A stretch of 49,313 nucleotides of DNA, taken from NCBI GenBank assembly GCA_016109435.1, contig JAEILR010000031.1, forward strand, positions 1 to 49,313. The letters run 5' to 3'. The stretch is from Methanomassiliicoccus sp. (lineage in GTDB: Archaea > Thermoplasmatota > Thermoplasmata > Methanomassiliicoccales > Methanomassiliicoccaceae). Shown here one piece after another: positions 22,581 to 31,279 of the stretch. A model generated the notes under the pieces. The model was not told the DNA's origin. It saw only the letters and a list, made by a program, of their open reading frames with translations, and did not search any database. Each line of letters opens with the position of its first letter. The first letter of the stretch is position 1. Made by a program: the position numbers and the translations under genes.

Positions 22581-23786
22581 CTAATCCATGGAGTGGCCGA
22601 TGTTCTTCGTCCTCCTGCGGTGGTCCAGCTTCTCCTCCTTGTGCTCGATGACCCGCCGCTCGAAGGTCTTCATGAGCGCGGCCGTGGCCCTGATGAGGTC
22701 CCAGTCCACCGAGCTGGCGGTGAACACCCGGTCATCGGTGGTCAGCCGTCCGTGGAGCGAGTACTTGTAGTTCAGCCCCTCGTCGTTGTAGACCCCGACA
22801 TGAAGGTTGAACATCATGGGGGCGACGATCGGCGATATCTTCCTCATGGACGTTTCGATCTCCTTGATCATCATGTCCTGAGAGAAGCGGTCGTCCTCCC
22901 TCAGCCCGGATATCTGGGTGTACATCATCTTCCTCTGCCGGAGGGAAGCGATCAGCTCGATGAGGTCGTACTTGGTCACGATCCCCAGCAGCTTATCGTT
23001 CTCCACCACCGGCAGGGTGGAGATGTTGCGCTCCAGCATGACCCCCGCCGCCTCCCCCAGGTTCATCGTCGGGGGGGCGGTGACCGCCGGCTCGACCGCC
23101 ACCGAGCCGACCTTGACCTTGACCGGGTCGCTCTCCCCCGCGAACTCCCCTGCGGTCTGCCTGTTCCGCTCATGCCAGTTCATGAGGGCGATGTCCTTGA
23201 TGCCCACGATGCCGATGACCCGACCGAGGTCATCGACCACCGGCAGCACCCGGACCTCCATGGTGCTCATCATCTGCACGGCGTCCTTGGCGCTGGTGTC
23301 CAGCTTGACGGTTCGGACGTCGGGGGACATGATCTCCCCGATCGGGATACGCTGCAGCTCCTTGATCTCCTGGACCACCCTGAGGAGCCCTGACCGGGAA
23401 ACCATCCCCGCAATCACCCCGTCCCTCAGGACCGGGACCTCCCGGAAACCGGTCTTGATGAACAGCTCGGCCACCTCGGTGACCGGGGTCTGGAGGGATA
23501 CCTGCTGGGGCATGAGCATGATCGTATCGGCCTTGGCTTCGATGGATAGGTTCCTCCTCTTCAGCAGCGTGCCGTAGCTGACCACCCCCATCAAGCTCCT
23601 GCCGTCCGCGGTCACCGGCATCTCATGGATGTCCAGTTCCCGCATCTTCTTCAGCACATCGTTAATGGTGCTCGACGGCGAGACCGTCTCGAACTTCGCG
23701 TTCATCATCCGCTCCAGGCCCATGGAGTCGACCTCGACCCTGAGCCTCTCCTTCCTGTTCACTCCGACCAATTCCTCGGCAGCCAT
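22581..23786 (-). CDS. Four-CBS-domain protein, copy 1
   Basis: I start the gene at ATG 23786 because ggaggt lies just upstream on this strand and the sequence from there (MAAEELVGVNRKER) matches its paralogue. The product is 401 residues. About four CBS repeats are visible, each with a GVVS/GMVS/GIVGIKD/GIVTKYDL-type strand, arranged as two Bateman modules. CBS pairs bind adenosine nucleotides and sense energy state. The last 100 residues (MIKEIETSMRKISPIVAPMMFNLHVGVY...) form a separate alpha/beta domain shared with copy 2. This tail resembles ribosome-hibernation-factor-like folds, but that is a guess. It ends near ...GHSMD. Confidence 0.85.
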   Translation of the reverse strand: MAAEELVGVNRKERLRVEVDSMGLERMMNAKFETVSPSSTINDVLKKMRELDIHEMPVTADGRSLMGVVSYGTLLKRRNLSIEAKADTIMLMPQQVSLQTPVTEVAELFIKTGFREVPVLRDGVIAGMVSRSGLLRVVQEIKELQRIPIGEIMSPDVRTVKLDTSAKDAVQMMSTMEVRVLPVVDDLGRVIGIVGIKDIALMNWHERNRQTAGEFAGESDPVKVKVGSVAVEPAVTAPPTMNLGEAAGVMLERNISTLPVVENDKLLGIVTKYDLIELIASLRQRKMMYTQISGLREDDRFSQDMMIKEIETSMRKISPIVAPMMFNLHVGVYNDEGLNYKYSLHGRLTTDDRVFTASSVDWDLIRATAALMKTFERRVIEHKEEKLDHRRRTKNIGHSMD

Positions 23787-23960
23787 CAAAAACCTCCAAG
23801 TTCGGAACTGGTTCCGACCCCCCTTCGTCCTCCTGACGGCAGGGGGCGCGTTACCGCTCGTCAGCTTCTTCGGAGCCACGAGTATATATCGAATGCCATC
23901 GGACCGGGGTCTGGACGGCCAAAAATAAAAAAAGGGAAGTGGTTTTCGAGAACGGTCCGC

Positions 23961-25160
23961 TCAGTGGTGACCGATGTTCTTGGCCCTCTTGCGGTGGTCG
24001 ATCTTCTCTTCCTTCCGCTCGATGACCCTCCTTTCCAGGATCTGCATCAGGTTCACCGTGGCCCGGTTGAGGTCCCAGTCCACGGCCGAGGCGACCCACA
24101 CCTTGTTCTCGGTGATCAGCCTGCCGTTGAGGGAGTACTTGTTGGTGGTGGCCTGGGCGTTGTACTTGGTCACGTGCAGGGTGAACAGCATGGGCCTGGA
24201 GATCTTGGCGATCTTCTGCAGGGAGGCGGTGATGTCCCTATCCATCAGCTCCGCGGCGAACTTGTCGTCCGAGTCCAGGCCGGTGATCTGGGTGTACACC
24301 ATGTCCCTCTGCCGGAACGATGCCAGAAGCTCGATGATGTCGTACTTGGTGATGATGCCCACGAGGTCCCCGTTGTCCACCACCGGCAGGGTGGAGACCT
24401 TGTTCTCCAGCATCAGCTCCACCGCCTTTCCCAGGTTAGCGTCCTCCCCGACGGTGATGACCGAATCCAGCTGGACCGAGGAGACTTTCACCTTCACCGG
24501 GCTGTTGTCGCCGGTCATCTCTCCCACGGTCTCCCGCTTCCTCTCTCTCCAGTTATAGTTTGCCACCTGCTTGATGCCCACGATGCCGGTGAGGTGGTTC
24601 TCCTTGTCCACCACCGGCAGGGTCCGGATGGTGAGGTTCTTCATGGACATGAGGGCGGCCTCCACCGGCTCCTCGGAACCGACCGTCTGCACGTCCTCGG
24701 TCATGACGTCCCTGACCTTCAGCTCGCTGAGGTCCCTTATTCCCTGGACGATCTTGATCATGTTCGTCCGGGAGATGATGCCCTGGATGATCTGTCCCCG
24801 AACGACCGGTATCTGGCGGAACCCGGAGGTCATGAAGGCCTCGGCCACCTCGGTCACCAGGGTATCGGGGGTGATCTCCTGGGGCATGATGGCGATGGAG
24901 CCTGCCTTGGTGGTGATAGGGAGGTTCCTCCGCTTCAGCAGGGTCCCGTAGCTGACCACGCCCATCAGCCTCTTCCCGTCCAGGCTGACCGGCATCTCGT
25001 GCAGGTCGAGCTGCCCCATTTTCTTAAGCACGTCCGAGAGCTGCTCCTCGGGGCTGACAAACTCAAACCCCTTGGACATCAGGCCAGCAAGGCCGATCGC
25101 CTCGATCATCGACCTGAGCTGCTCCCTCTTCTTGATCCCCGCTATCTCCTGTGCGTTCAT
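23961..25160 (-). CDS. Four-CBS-domain protein, copy 2
   Basis: A 399-residue product from ATG 25160 (MNAQEIAGIKKREQ), chosen because ggag precedes it at proper spacing and the start matches copy 1. It has the same layout as its neighbour: four CBS repeats (VVSYGTLLKRRNL, IISRTNMIKIVQ, IVGIKQVANYNWRERKRE, IITKYDIIELLASFRQRDM) and a C-terminal domain ending RAKNIGHH. The two genes are tandem duplicates lying head to tail, with about 175 bases between them. Likely nucleotide-responsive regulators, target unknown. Confidence 0.86.
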   Translation of the reverse strand: MNAQEIAGIKKREQLRSMIEAIGLAGLMSKGFEFVSPEEQLSDVLKKMGQLDLHEMPVSLDGKRLMGVVSYGTLLKRRNLPITTKAGSIAIMPQEITPDTLVTEVAEAFMTSGFRQIPVVRGQIIQGIISRTNMIKIVQGIRDLSELKVRDVMTEDVQTVGSEEPVEAALMSMKNLTIRTLPVVDKENHLTGIVGIKQVANYNWRERKRETVGEMTGDNSPVKVKVSSVQLDSVITVGEDANLGKAVELMLENKVSTLPVVDNGDLVGIITKYDIIELLASFRQRDMVYTQITGLDSDDKFAAELMDRDITASLQKIAKISRPMLFTLHVTKYNAQATTNKYSLNGRLITENKVWVASAVDWDLNRATVNLMQILERRVIERKEEKIDHRKRAKNIGHH

Positions 25161-25327
25161 CTTTTCGACTCCAGTTTTTGCATGGGATTCCCATGAAGAG
25201 GTTTTCGCCATGTTGGGCGAACTTTCGTTCCTGGTCCGGAAATCGACCTCCGAGCTATTGAACCTTGGCCCTGGTTTACAACTAGGAGTAATCATCGACC
25301 GTCCGGACCTAGGGAAAAGGAAGGTGT

Positions 25328-27049
25328 TTACTCGTCCGACCCCGGCGCCCTCGCCTGGTCGGCGACCACGAACTGGTCGATGTTGGCCCCGCAGAGCACG
25401 GCCCTGGCCACCAGAGGTATGTCCCTGACCGCGACCCGGACCTGGGACTGGCTGTCCCTTTCCCGCATGGTGACCGTGCCGTCCTCGATGGTCTGGTAGT
25501 CCACGGTGATGCAGTACGGGGTGCCGATCTCGTCCATCCGGGCGTACCGGCGGCCGATGGAGCCCGAATCATCGTAGTAGGTCTCGATGCCGCTGTACCG
25601 GATCTCCTCGTCGATCTCCTTGGCCACCTTGTCCATCTCGTCCCGGTTCATCAGGGGGAACACCCCGAACTTGATGGGAGCGATAGCCGCGGAGAGCCGC
25701 AGCATCTCCATGTCCCCCTTCTTGCCGTAAGCGTGCTCGAGGCAGGTATAGGTGATGCGGTCCAGGCCGTGGGACGGCTCTATGACGTGAGGTATGACCT
25801 TGACCCCGGACACCTTCTCCTTGACCCTTACGATGTCATAGAGGTCCTTCCCGATGGTGTGCTTCTGCCCCTCGACCTCCACGGTCACAGCGTCGTCCTC
25901 GATCAACGAGGGGTCGGTCGCTTCCATGGCCTTGCCGATCTTGGCCCCCAGGGCCTTGTACTTAGGGCCAAGATGGCCGTACCTCGGCTTGATGACGTCC
26001 CTCTCCACCTCGTGAGGGGTGTCGAAGCGCTTGAAGGCGGTCATGTCCACCCCGGAGAACTTGATGTGGCGGGAGAGGTCCCAGCACCCCCGGTCGGCGA
26101 TGCCCACGATCTCCGTCCACCCGAAGCTCAGCTCGGCCTCGGCGTCCCAGCAGTCCATGGCATAGTGGGCCATCTCGTCCTTCTCGTGCTGGCGGAAGCG
26201 CAGGCGCTCGCCGTCCACGCCGACGGACCTCAGGAATTCCTGGGTGAACCACATGAAGTAGGCCAGGACCTGGTTGCAGATGATGCCCTGCTCAACCGCC
26301 TCGCCTACCGCGATGAGTAGGTCCCGGCCGTCGTTCGCCAGCAGTCTGATCTTCTCTTCCTTCACATCGTCGAAGCGCGGCCACCCCTTGTCCTCGGGGT
26401 CCACGAACAGCTCGCACTCCATCATGTTGAACTCCCGCATGCGGATGACCCCCTGGCGGGGAGAGATCTCGTTGCGGTATCCGCGGCCGACCTGGATGAC
26501 TCCCAGGGGCAGCTTCTCGCGGTTATATCGGTACAGGTTGGGGAAGTTGACGAAGATGCCCTGGGCGGTCTCCGGCCGGAGGTAGCCGACGCGGCCGGAG
26601 CCGGGGCCGATGACCGTCTTGAACATGAGGTTGAACTCTTCGACCGAGGACAGTTCCCCGCTGCAGGCCGGGCAGGTGACCCCCTTCTCCCTGATGAGGT
26701 CGTCCAGCTCCTTATCCTTCAGCACGCCGGGGTTGGGATGGAGGTCCTTGACCAGGTGGTCGGCGCGATGGGCCTCCTCGCAGCTCTTGCACTTCACCAT
26801 CTTGTCGGCGAACTCGTCGACGTGGCCGGAGGCCTTGAACACGATCTCCGGGCCGATGGTCTCCGAATCGATCTCCACGAAACCCTCGCCCAGGGTGTAC
26901 AGTCTCCTCCATATCTCCACTATGTTGTTCCTCATGGCTATGCCCAGCGGGCCATAGTCGTACATGCCGGCGACACCGCCGTAGATCTCGAATGAGGGGT
27001 AGAGGAAACCCCTGCGCTTGCAGAGCGAGAGAACATCTGATGCATCCAT
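25328..27049 (-). CDS. glyS: Glycyl-tRNA synthetase, archaeal/eukaryal type
   Basis: A 573-residue class II synthetase that charges tRNA-Gly. The start is ATG 27049 (MDASDVLSLCKRRGF) behind gaggtgat. A GTG three codons upstream is unlikely because it overlaps that site. The N-terminus GFLYPSFEIYGGVAGMYDYGP is the family signature. A zinc-binding set, CKSCEEAH and CPACSGEL, lies in the insertion (about residues 89-140). Class II motif 2 is in RYRNEISPRQGVIRMREF-like sequence (GRGYRNEISPRQGVIRMREF here), and motif 3 is in EPSHGLDRI. The anticodon domain ends the protein. It is flanked by CBS-domain genes on both sides, all leftward. Confidence 0.96.
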   Translation of the reverse strand: MDASDVLSLCKRRGFLYPSFEIYGGVAGMYDYGPLGIAMRNNIVEIWRRLYTLGEGFVEIDSETIGPEIVFKASGHVDEFADKMVKCKSCEEAHRADHLVKDLHPNPGVLKDKELDDLIREKGVTCPACSGELSSVEEFNLMFKTVIGPGSGRVGYLRPETAQGIFVNFPNLYRYNREKLPLGVIQVGRGYRNEISPRQGVIRMREFNMMECELFVDPEDKGWPRFDDVKEEKIRLLANDGRDLLIAVGEAVEQGIICNQVLAYFMWFTQEFLRSVGVDGERLRFRQHEKDEMAHYAMDCWDAEAELSFGWTEIVGIADRGCWDLSRHIKFSGVDMTAFKRFDTPHEVERDVIKPRYGHLGPKYKALGAKIGKAMEATDPSLIEDDAVTVEVEGQKHTIGKDLYDIVRVKEKVSGVKVIPHVIEPSHGLDRITYTCLEHAYGKKGDMEMLRLSAAIAPIKFGVFPLMNRDEMDKVAKEIDEEIRYSGIETYYDDSGSIGRRYARMDEIGTPYCITVDYQTIEDGTVTMRERDSQSQVRVAVRDIPLVARAVLCGANIDQFVVADQARAPGSDE

Positions 27050-27078
27050 TGTAATCACCTCGTCGATCGGTCGAACGT

Positions 27079-27924
27079 CTATCGAGCCAGGATGGAGACC
27101 ACGTTGACGTCGTACAGCATCGCCACCAGGTTCTCCTTGGAGTCGACCACTGGGAGCTGTCCGAAGTCGTTGCGGCGCATGGTCCGGGCGGCCTCCGATA
27201 CGTTGGTCTTCCTAAAGACCGTTGTGGGCGATCTCACCATGATGTCCCTGACCGGAACGGCGGGGACCTCGATCTTGGAGACCTCGAACCACAGCTTCAT
27301 GACGTTCCTCAGCCCCTCCCAGGTCCACTCGTCCTCGTCCCCCCCGATGCCCAGGGCGGTTAGGGCTATGGAGCCGTTGATGAGGCTCTTGTTGAACACA
27401 TCGCGGTCGGTGAGGATGCCGGACAGGCGGCCGTTGGAGTCCAGGACCGGCAGGGCGTTCACCCTGCTGGCCTTGAAGGTGACGAGGGCCACCCTCAGCG
27501 GGGCGTCCTGGAATATCGGAACGCAGGGGGAGAGCGCCAGCTCCTCCACCGGTATGCCCGAGGCCTTCTTCTCCACCTCATTGAGCAGATCGGTGGGGGT
27601 GAGTATGCCTATGAGCATTCCGTCCTCCACCACAGGAAAATGGGTACCCTTTCCGCCGGCGATCTGGGTGGCGGCATGTTCCACCGTATCGTCCGGGGAC
27701 AGGACCGGGGGGTCACGGGTCATCACCATAGCCAGCTGGTCCTCCTCAGGGTGCTGGAATATATCGGCGCGGGTGATCATGCCCACCAGCTTGCCGTCGG
27801 CCTTCTTCACTATGGGCACGCCGGTCAGGTTGTGCTTGACCATCAGCTTGAGCACGTCGTTGCGGGAGCCGGGGATCTCCGCGGTGATGGGGTTGTGGGT
27901 CATCACTTTCCTTACTGTGGTCAT
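27079..27924 (-). CDS. CBS-domain protein
   Basis: A 281-residue protein made of four CBS repeats and no other domain: MTHNPITAEIPG..., MTRDPPVLSPDDTVEHAA, LSPCVPIFQDAPLRVA and IMVRSPTTVFRKTNVSEAA begin the repeats. It is expected to bind adenine nucleotides. It ends with TAG. The start overlaps the stop of the universal stress protein gene as ATGA, so the two are co-translated. UspA and CBS proteins are often linked as energy or stress sensors, which fits, but no target is evident. Confidence 0.88.
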   Translation of the reverse strand: MTTVRKVMTHNPITAEIPGSRNDVLKLMVKHNLTGVPIVKKADGKLVGMITRADIFQHPEEDQLAMVMTRDPPVLSPDDTVEHAATQIAGGKGTHFPVVEDGMLIGILTPTDLLNEVEKKASGIPVEELALSPCVPIFQDAPLRVALVTFKASRVNALPVLDSNGRLSGILTDRDVFNKSLINGSIALTALGIGGDEDEWTWEGLRNVMKLWFEVSKIEVPAVPVRDIMVRSPTTVFRKTNVSEAARTMRRNDFGQLPVVDSKENLVAMLYDVNVVSILAR

Positions 27925-28373
27925 TCCTTCTCCTCCGCCGGTGGCTCCGCCCTCACTACCAGGACAGGGACGGGAGCGAACCTTACCACGCGCTCGGCCA
28001 CGCTGCCCAGGAGGAGCTTGGAGATGCCCGTGCGGCCCAGGGTGCCCATGACCACCAGGTCATGCCCCTCGGCCTCGTCCACGATCTTCTTGGCGGGGTT
28101 GCCCTCGACGACCTTGGCCTCCACGCTCACGCCCTTCTTCTCTCCTTCCTTGACCACAAAGTCGACCGCCTCCTTGCCCTCCTTCTCCAGGAGGGAGTAG
28201 ATGCTGACCACGGTGGCGTCCATGGGAAAGTTGACGAACGACGCCTGATCGACCACGTACAGAGCAGTTACCTTGGACCCCATCAACCTGGCCAGCTCGA
28301 GGCCCTGGGCGATGGCCGCCTTGGTGTTCTCGCTTCCATCGGTCGGAATCAGTATCTTGTTGAACCTGTTCAT
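27921..28373 (-). CDS. Universal stress protein, UspA family
   Basis: A 150-residue protein from ATG 28373 (MNRFNKILIPTDGSEN). An in-frame TTG five codons upstream lies inside the purine-rich ribosome site and is less likely. The ATP-binding motif of this family is present: VVMGTLGRTGISKLLLGSVAERVV (G-x2-G-x9-G-S pattern, about residues 112-135), with Asp in IPTDGS. It is the middle gene of an overlapping three-gene operon, amidohydrolase-UspA-CBS. Confidence 0.92.
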   Translation of the reverse strand: MNRFNKILIPTDGSENTKAAIAQGLELARLMGSKVTALYVVDQASFVNFPMDATVVSIYSLLEKEGKEAVDFVVKEGEKKGVSVEAKVVEGNPAKKIVDEAEGHDLVVMGTLGRTGISKLLLGSVAERVVRFAPVPVLVVRAEPPAEEKE

Positions 28374-29437
28374 CGAGTTACTCTCCAAGTCTTACCATCT
28401 GCGCAAACCAACAAAGGCTCCTCTCCGGCCGTGCGCAGCACGAGGTCGGTGAGGGGATCTCCATGTTTGGACCGTACGACCATCAGATCGCAGGGCCTGC
28501 CCGGTTCAATCTCTATCACACGTGCCTGATTTATAATTTTTCGCCCATGGCTGGTGACCATGGGCAAAACACAGTCAAGGCGGTCGAGGCCCTGCTGACG
28601 GAGGACCCTCCCCGCGAACTCCATCTCCACGAACAGGTCGGGCAGGGCGATCATGGCGTTGTCGGTGCCCAGCGCCACCGTGACGCCCTTCCTGACCATC
28701 CTGGCTAGGGGAGGGGTCATGCCGAAGAACATGTTCGAGCGGGTGCATACCACCACCGGGACGTCCAGCTGGGCGCACCGCTCCAGGTCGGCGTCGGTGG
28801 CCTGGGTCATATGCACGAGGAACGAGGGCTGGAGGTCCAGCACCTTGTCCAGGTCCTCCCTGATGCGCTCCGAGCAGTGCAGAGCGAACCTTTTTCCCCT
28901 GGACCTTACGAACTCCGAAAGTTCCCTAAGCTCCTCGTAGTCCCAGTCAGTTATCGCCGATGGACCGATGCCTTCGGTGATCTTCAGCAGCTCCTCGATC
29001 TCCTCCCGGTCGAAGGTCGGCGCCCGGGGCTTGCCCAGGACGGAGGGGCGTGCCCACTTCGCTGAGGTCATGAGCCTGGCGCCCTCGACCCCGCCCTCCC
29101 GGAAGTCCGAGAATCCCGATACTCCCTTGCGGAACATGGTCTCCGACATCAGGGCGATGGCCTCACGCTGCCGGGACTCGGGGGTCCGCGCCAGCACCCG
29201 GTACTTCAGACCGTTCGGGGGAGCCACCACCTCGGCCAGGGTCAGGGACAGGTCCACCGGTACCACGTAGTCGGCGATGTGGGTGTGGGCGTTGATGAAC
29301 GTGGGCAGGATGATGCCCTCGGCGACGTTCTCTTTCGCCCGGCCGCTGCCGACCTCCATGACCATGCCGTCCTCGAAGCCGACGTGGCCCTCGCGGAACC
29401 CGGCGGGGGTCAGGACCTGACCGGAAACGTACTGCAT
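28370..29437 (-). CDS. Amidohydrolase family protein
   Basis: About 355 residues from ATG 29437 (MQYVSGQVLTPAGF). The frame stays open further upstream to 29512 but that part overlaps the neighbouring operator region. The metal site is seen as NAHTHIAD (HxH, about residue 50), FALHCSER, VHMTQ and GTDNAMI, the order of cytosine deaminase/chlorohydrolase-type amidohydrolases. The substrate cannot be told from the sequence, but a deaminase or hydrolase of a nitrogen heterocycle is likely. Its stop overlaps the uspA start (ATGA). It is divergent from the peptide/radical SAM locus and might share its control region. Confidence 0.85.
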   Translation of the reverse strand: MQYVSGQVLTPAGFREGHVGFEDGMVMEVGSGRAKENVAEGIILPTFINAHTHIADYVVPVDLSLTLAEVVAPPNGLKYRVLARTPESRQREAIALMSETMFRKGVSGFSDFREGGVEGARLMTSAKWARPSVLGKPRAPTFDREEIEELLKITEGIGPSAITDWDYEELRELSEFVRSRGKRFALHCSERIREDLDKVLDLQPSFLVHMTQATDADLERCAQLDVPVVVCTRSNMFFGMTPPLARMVRKGVTVALGTDNAMIALPDLFVEMEFAGRVLRQQGLDRLDCVLPMVTSHGRKIINQARVIEIEPGRPCDLMVVRSKHGDPLTDLVLRTAGEEPLLVCADGKTWRVTR

Positions 29438-29526
29438 CGACCGGGATATCGAAGGAGGATATTTCAATACTGACGCTCCCCCTACCATGCTCGGACCGGC
29501 CAGCACGTGCATCCAACTTATTACTT

Positions 29527-29547
29527 AGTTGGTGTATACATCCAACT
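29527..29547. promoter_or_regulatory. Palindromic operator 1
   Basis: AGTTGG (29527-29532) and CCAACT (29542-29547) flank the 9-base spacer TGTATACAT. The same arms with the same spacing recur at 29599-29619. A further ATCCAACT lies at 29511-29518. It sits about 20 bases before the TATA box, between the divergent amidohydrolase and peptide genes. Confidence 0.65.
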
Positions 29548-29568
29548 ATAATTGGACAATGATATCTA

Positions 29569-29576
29569 TTATATAG
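29569..29576 (+). promoter_or_regulatory. TATA box of the peptide/radical SAM operon
   Basis: TTATATAG, about 58 bases before the peptide ATG. A start about 25 bases downstream falls at 29598-29602, the left edge of operator 2. Confidence 0.6.
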
Positions 29577-29598
29577 TTGAATTTTAACTTCAAGCTTA

Positions 29599-29619
29599 AG
29601 TTGGATAATACATCCAACT
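29599..29619. promoter_or_regulatory. Palindromic operator 2
   Basis: AGTTGG (29599-29604), spacer ATAATACAT, CCAACT (29614-29619). It covers the expected transcription start, so a bound regulator should block transcription. The arms are identical to operator 1. Confidence 0.65.
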
Positions 29620-29633
29620 ACGGAGGATGAAAA

Positions 29634-29729
29634 ATGAGCGTAGTGATGTGTAGGATGGAGTGCAAGGTGGACGGAAACGGGCTCTCGCACTACATCATAT
29701 ACGACGGAGCGGGCGAACTGCCCTTCTAA
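29634..29729 (+). CDS. 31-residue candidate precursor peptide
   Basis: A short gene with a strong ribosome site (ggagg, 29622-29626) and ATG 29634. The product has 31 residues: a short N-terminus with Cys6 and Cys10 (CRMEC), then KVDGNGLSHYIIYDG, ending GELPF. The radical SAM/SPASM gene starts 37 bases after its TAA. This layout is the one seen for ribosomally made peptides modified by a neighbouring radical SAM enzyme. From memory, methanogen genomes hold CbpA/CbpB pairs (a short Cys-containing peptide and a radical SAM/SPASM partner), and this peptide may be a CbpA. I cannot confirm that by search. The likely modification sites are the two Cys residues or the aromatic C-terminal half. Confidence 0.75.
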   Translation: MSVVMCRMECKVDGNGLSHYIIYDGAGELPF

Positions 29730-29766
29730 ACCACTTTCCCCAAACCTTTTTTCCAAGGTGATCAAG

Positions 29767-31182
29767 ATGATATCAGAGCAATCTCAGACCAGCGACAGCG
29801 CTGTCCGGCCGTTCGGATTGAACACAGGAAAGGGACCCCATCTCCAGCTGATGGATGTGGGAGAATGGTATGTACTGCTGGACCCCGAAACCATGTTCTG
29901 GGCCCTCGTTTCCAAGGAGAAGGACCTCTCGCGATCCCTCAAGGAGGAGATCCTCCCGCTGTACCGGGAACACGCCGAGGCCATGGGCAGGGAGCTGCAG
30001 GAGTTCCGCTCCCAGGAGAGGTTCAGCGCGGTGTACTTCAACCCCACCGGGGCCTGCAACGCCGCCTGCAAGTACTGCTACCTTCCCGATGACCTCCGCC
30101 GCACCGGCCACCATATGAGCTACGAGGAGGTCACCGCCGCCCTGGACAACCTCCACGAGTTCTTCGAGAACTATACCGGTTCGGTGATGCGCAACCGCGA
30201 TGGGAGGCGGCCGGTGATCGTCTTCCATGGCAGCGAGCCGATGCTGGTGAAGGACGTCATCAAGCAGGTGGTGCTGGACCACTCCGACCGCTTCGTCTTC
30301 GGAGTTCAGACCAACGGATACCACCTCGACGATGACAGCGCCGACTTCTTCATGGACCACAAGGTCTCGGTCGGCGTATCTCTGGATTCCCCCATCAGGT
30401 CGGTGCATGACAGCATCCGCCCCCTGCGGGGCGGGGAGGGCAGCATGTACGACCGGGCGGTGCACGCCATCGAGCACCTCGACGGGTACAAGGCCATGAG
30501 CGTCATCTGCACCATCAGCTCGATGAACGTGGACACCCTGCCGGAGATGATCGACTTCCTGGCCGACCGCAACGTGCCCTCGGTGCTGATGAACCCGGTG
30601 CGGGGGACCCAGGACCTCGCCCGCAAGCTCCGTCCGGCCAACGAGGTGCTCATCCCCAAGTTCATGGGCGCGGTGGAGCGGGCCATCGAGCGGACCAAAG
30701 GCGGGCAAAGGATCACCATCGCCGACTTCTCCAATCTCGTGCTGGGCATCGTGGCCCCCATGGGCCGGAGGCTAATGTGCGACATCACCCCGTGCGGCGG
30801 AGGGCGATGCTTCGTCTCGGTCGCCTCGGACGGTTCCATATACCCCTGCTCGGAGTTCCTCGGCCTTGCCGACTACCGCACCGAGAGCGTGTTCCGCCCC
30901 GGAGGGGTGGAGCGGGCGGTGAAGTCCCCGGCGCTGGTCGAAGTGCGGTCCCGCTACGCCGAGAAGATACCGGTTTGCGGACAGTGCGCGCTGCGCAACA
31001 TCTGCGGCGCTCCGTGCCCCGGAGAGGTGTACAGCGAGACCGGCTCCATCATGGGGAAGAGCCCGTACTGCGAGTTCTACGAGGCGATAATCCGTCAGGC
31101 CTTCCAGCTCATCGGCCGGGGAGAGCTTCCGAACATGGTGCGGACGGAGGGGTACGACTTCCGCTTCAACATCTTCCAGTGA
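29767..31182 (+). CDS. Radical SAM/SPASM peptide-modifying enzyme
   Basis: A 471-residue enzyme from ATG 29767, preceded by aaggtgat; the in-frame GTG 29758 lies inside that ribosome site. Residues about 1-85 are an N-terminal region (HLQLMDVGEWYVLLDPETMFW) that could recognise the peptide. The radical SAM cluster motif is CNAACKYC (Cys97, Cys101, Cys104). The barrel continues with HGSEPM, QTNGYHL and SLDSP. The C-terminal SPASM domain has two more Cys clusters: CDITPCGGGRC, then CSEF, and CGQCALRNICGAPCPGE with a final Cys in SPYCEFYE. The enzyme is expected to cleave SAM and install a thioether or other radical-derived link on the upstream peptide. CbpB is my tentative family name. Confidence 0.88.
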   Translation: MISEQSQTSDSAVRPFGLNTGKGPHLQLMDVGEWYVLLDPETMFWALVSKEKDLSRSLKEEILPLYREHAEAMGRELQEFRSQERFSAVYFNPTGACNAACKYCYLPDDLRRTGHHMSYEEVTAALDNLHEFFENYTGSVMRNRDGRRPVIVFHGSEPMLVKDVIKQVVLDHSDRFVFGVQTNGYHLDDDSADFFMDHKVSVGVSLDSPIRSVHDSIRPLRGGEGSMYDRAVHAIEHLDGYKAMSVICTISSMNVDTLPEMIDFLADRNVPSVLMNPVRGTQDLARKLRPANEVLIPKFMGAVERAIERTKGGQRITIADFSNLVLGIVAPMGRRLMCDITPCGGGRCFVSVASDGSIYPCSEFLGLADYRTESVFRPGGVERAVKSPALVEVRSRYAEKIPVCGQCALRNICGAPCPGEVYSETGSIMGKSPYCEFYEAIIRQAFQLIGRGELPNMVRTEGYDFRFNIFQ

Positions 31183-31203
31183 GGGGGGCCAGCCCCCTTT
31201 TAT
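31183..31203 (+). terminator. Hairpin terminator of the radical SAM operon
   Basis: A G-rich arm (31183-31187) and CCCCC (31193-31197) pair right after the stop codon, and a T-tract follows. Confidence 0.6.
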
Positions 31204-31229
31204 TCATTGGATGGTTCCGGGGAAGTCTT

Positions 31230-31237
31230 TTTATAGA
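31230..31237 (+). promoter_or_regulatory. TATA box of the ferredoxin gene
   Basis: TTTATAGA, 43-50 bases before the ferredoxin ATG. A start near 31258 would leave a 20-base leader containing the gaggtg ribosome site. Confidence 0.55.
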
Positions 31238-31279
31238 ATCATAAGATTGAGAGGAACAAATTAACCGAGGTGTTAAGAA

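Noticed and set aside
22551-25196. Long open frames antisense to the CBS genes
   Set aside because: Shadow frames of GC-rich genes, His- and Gly-rich and without any start signal.
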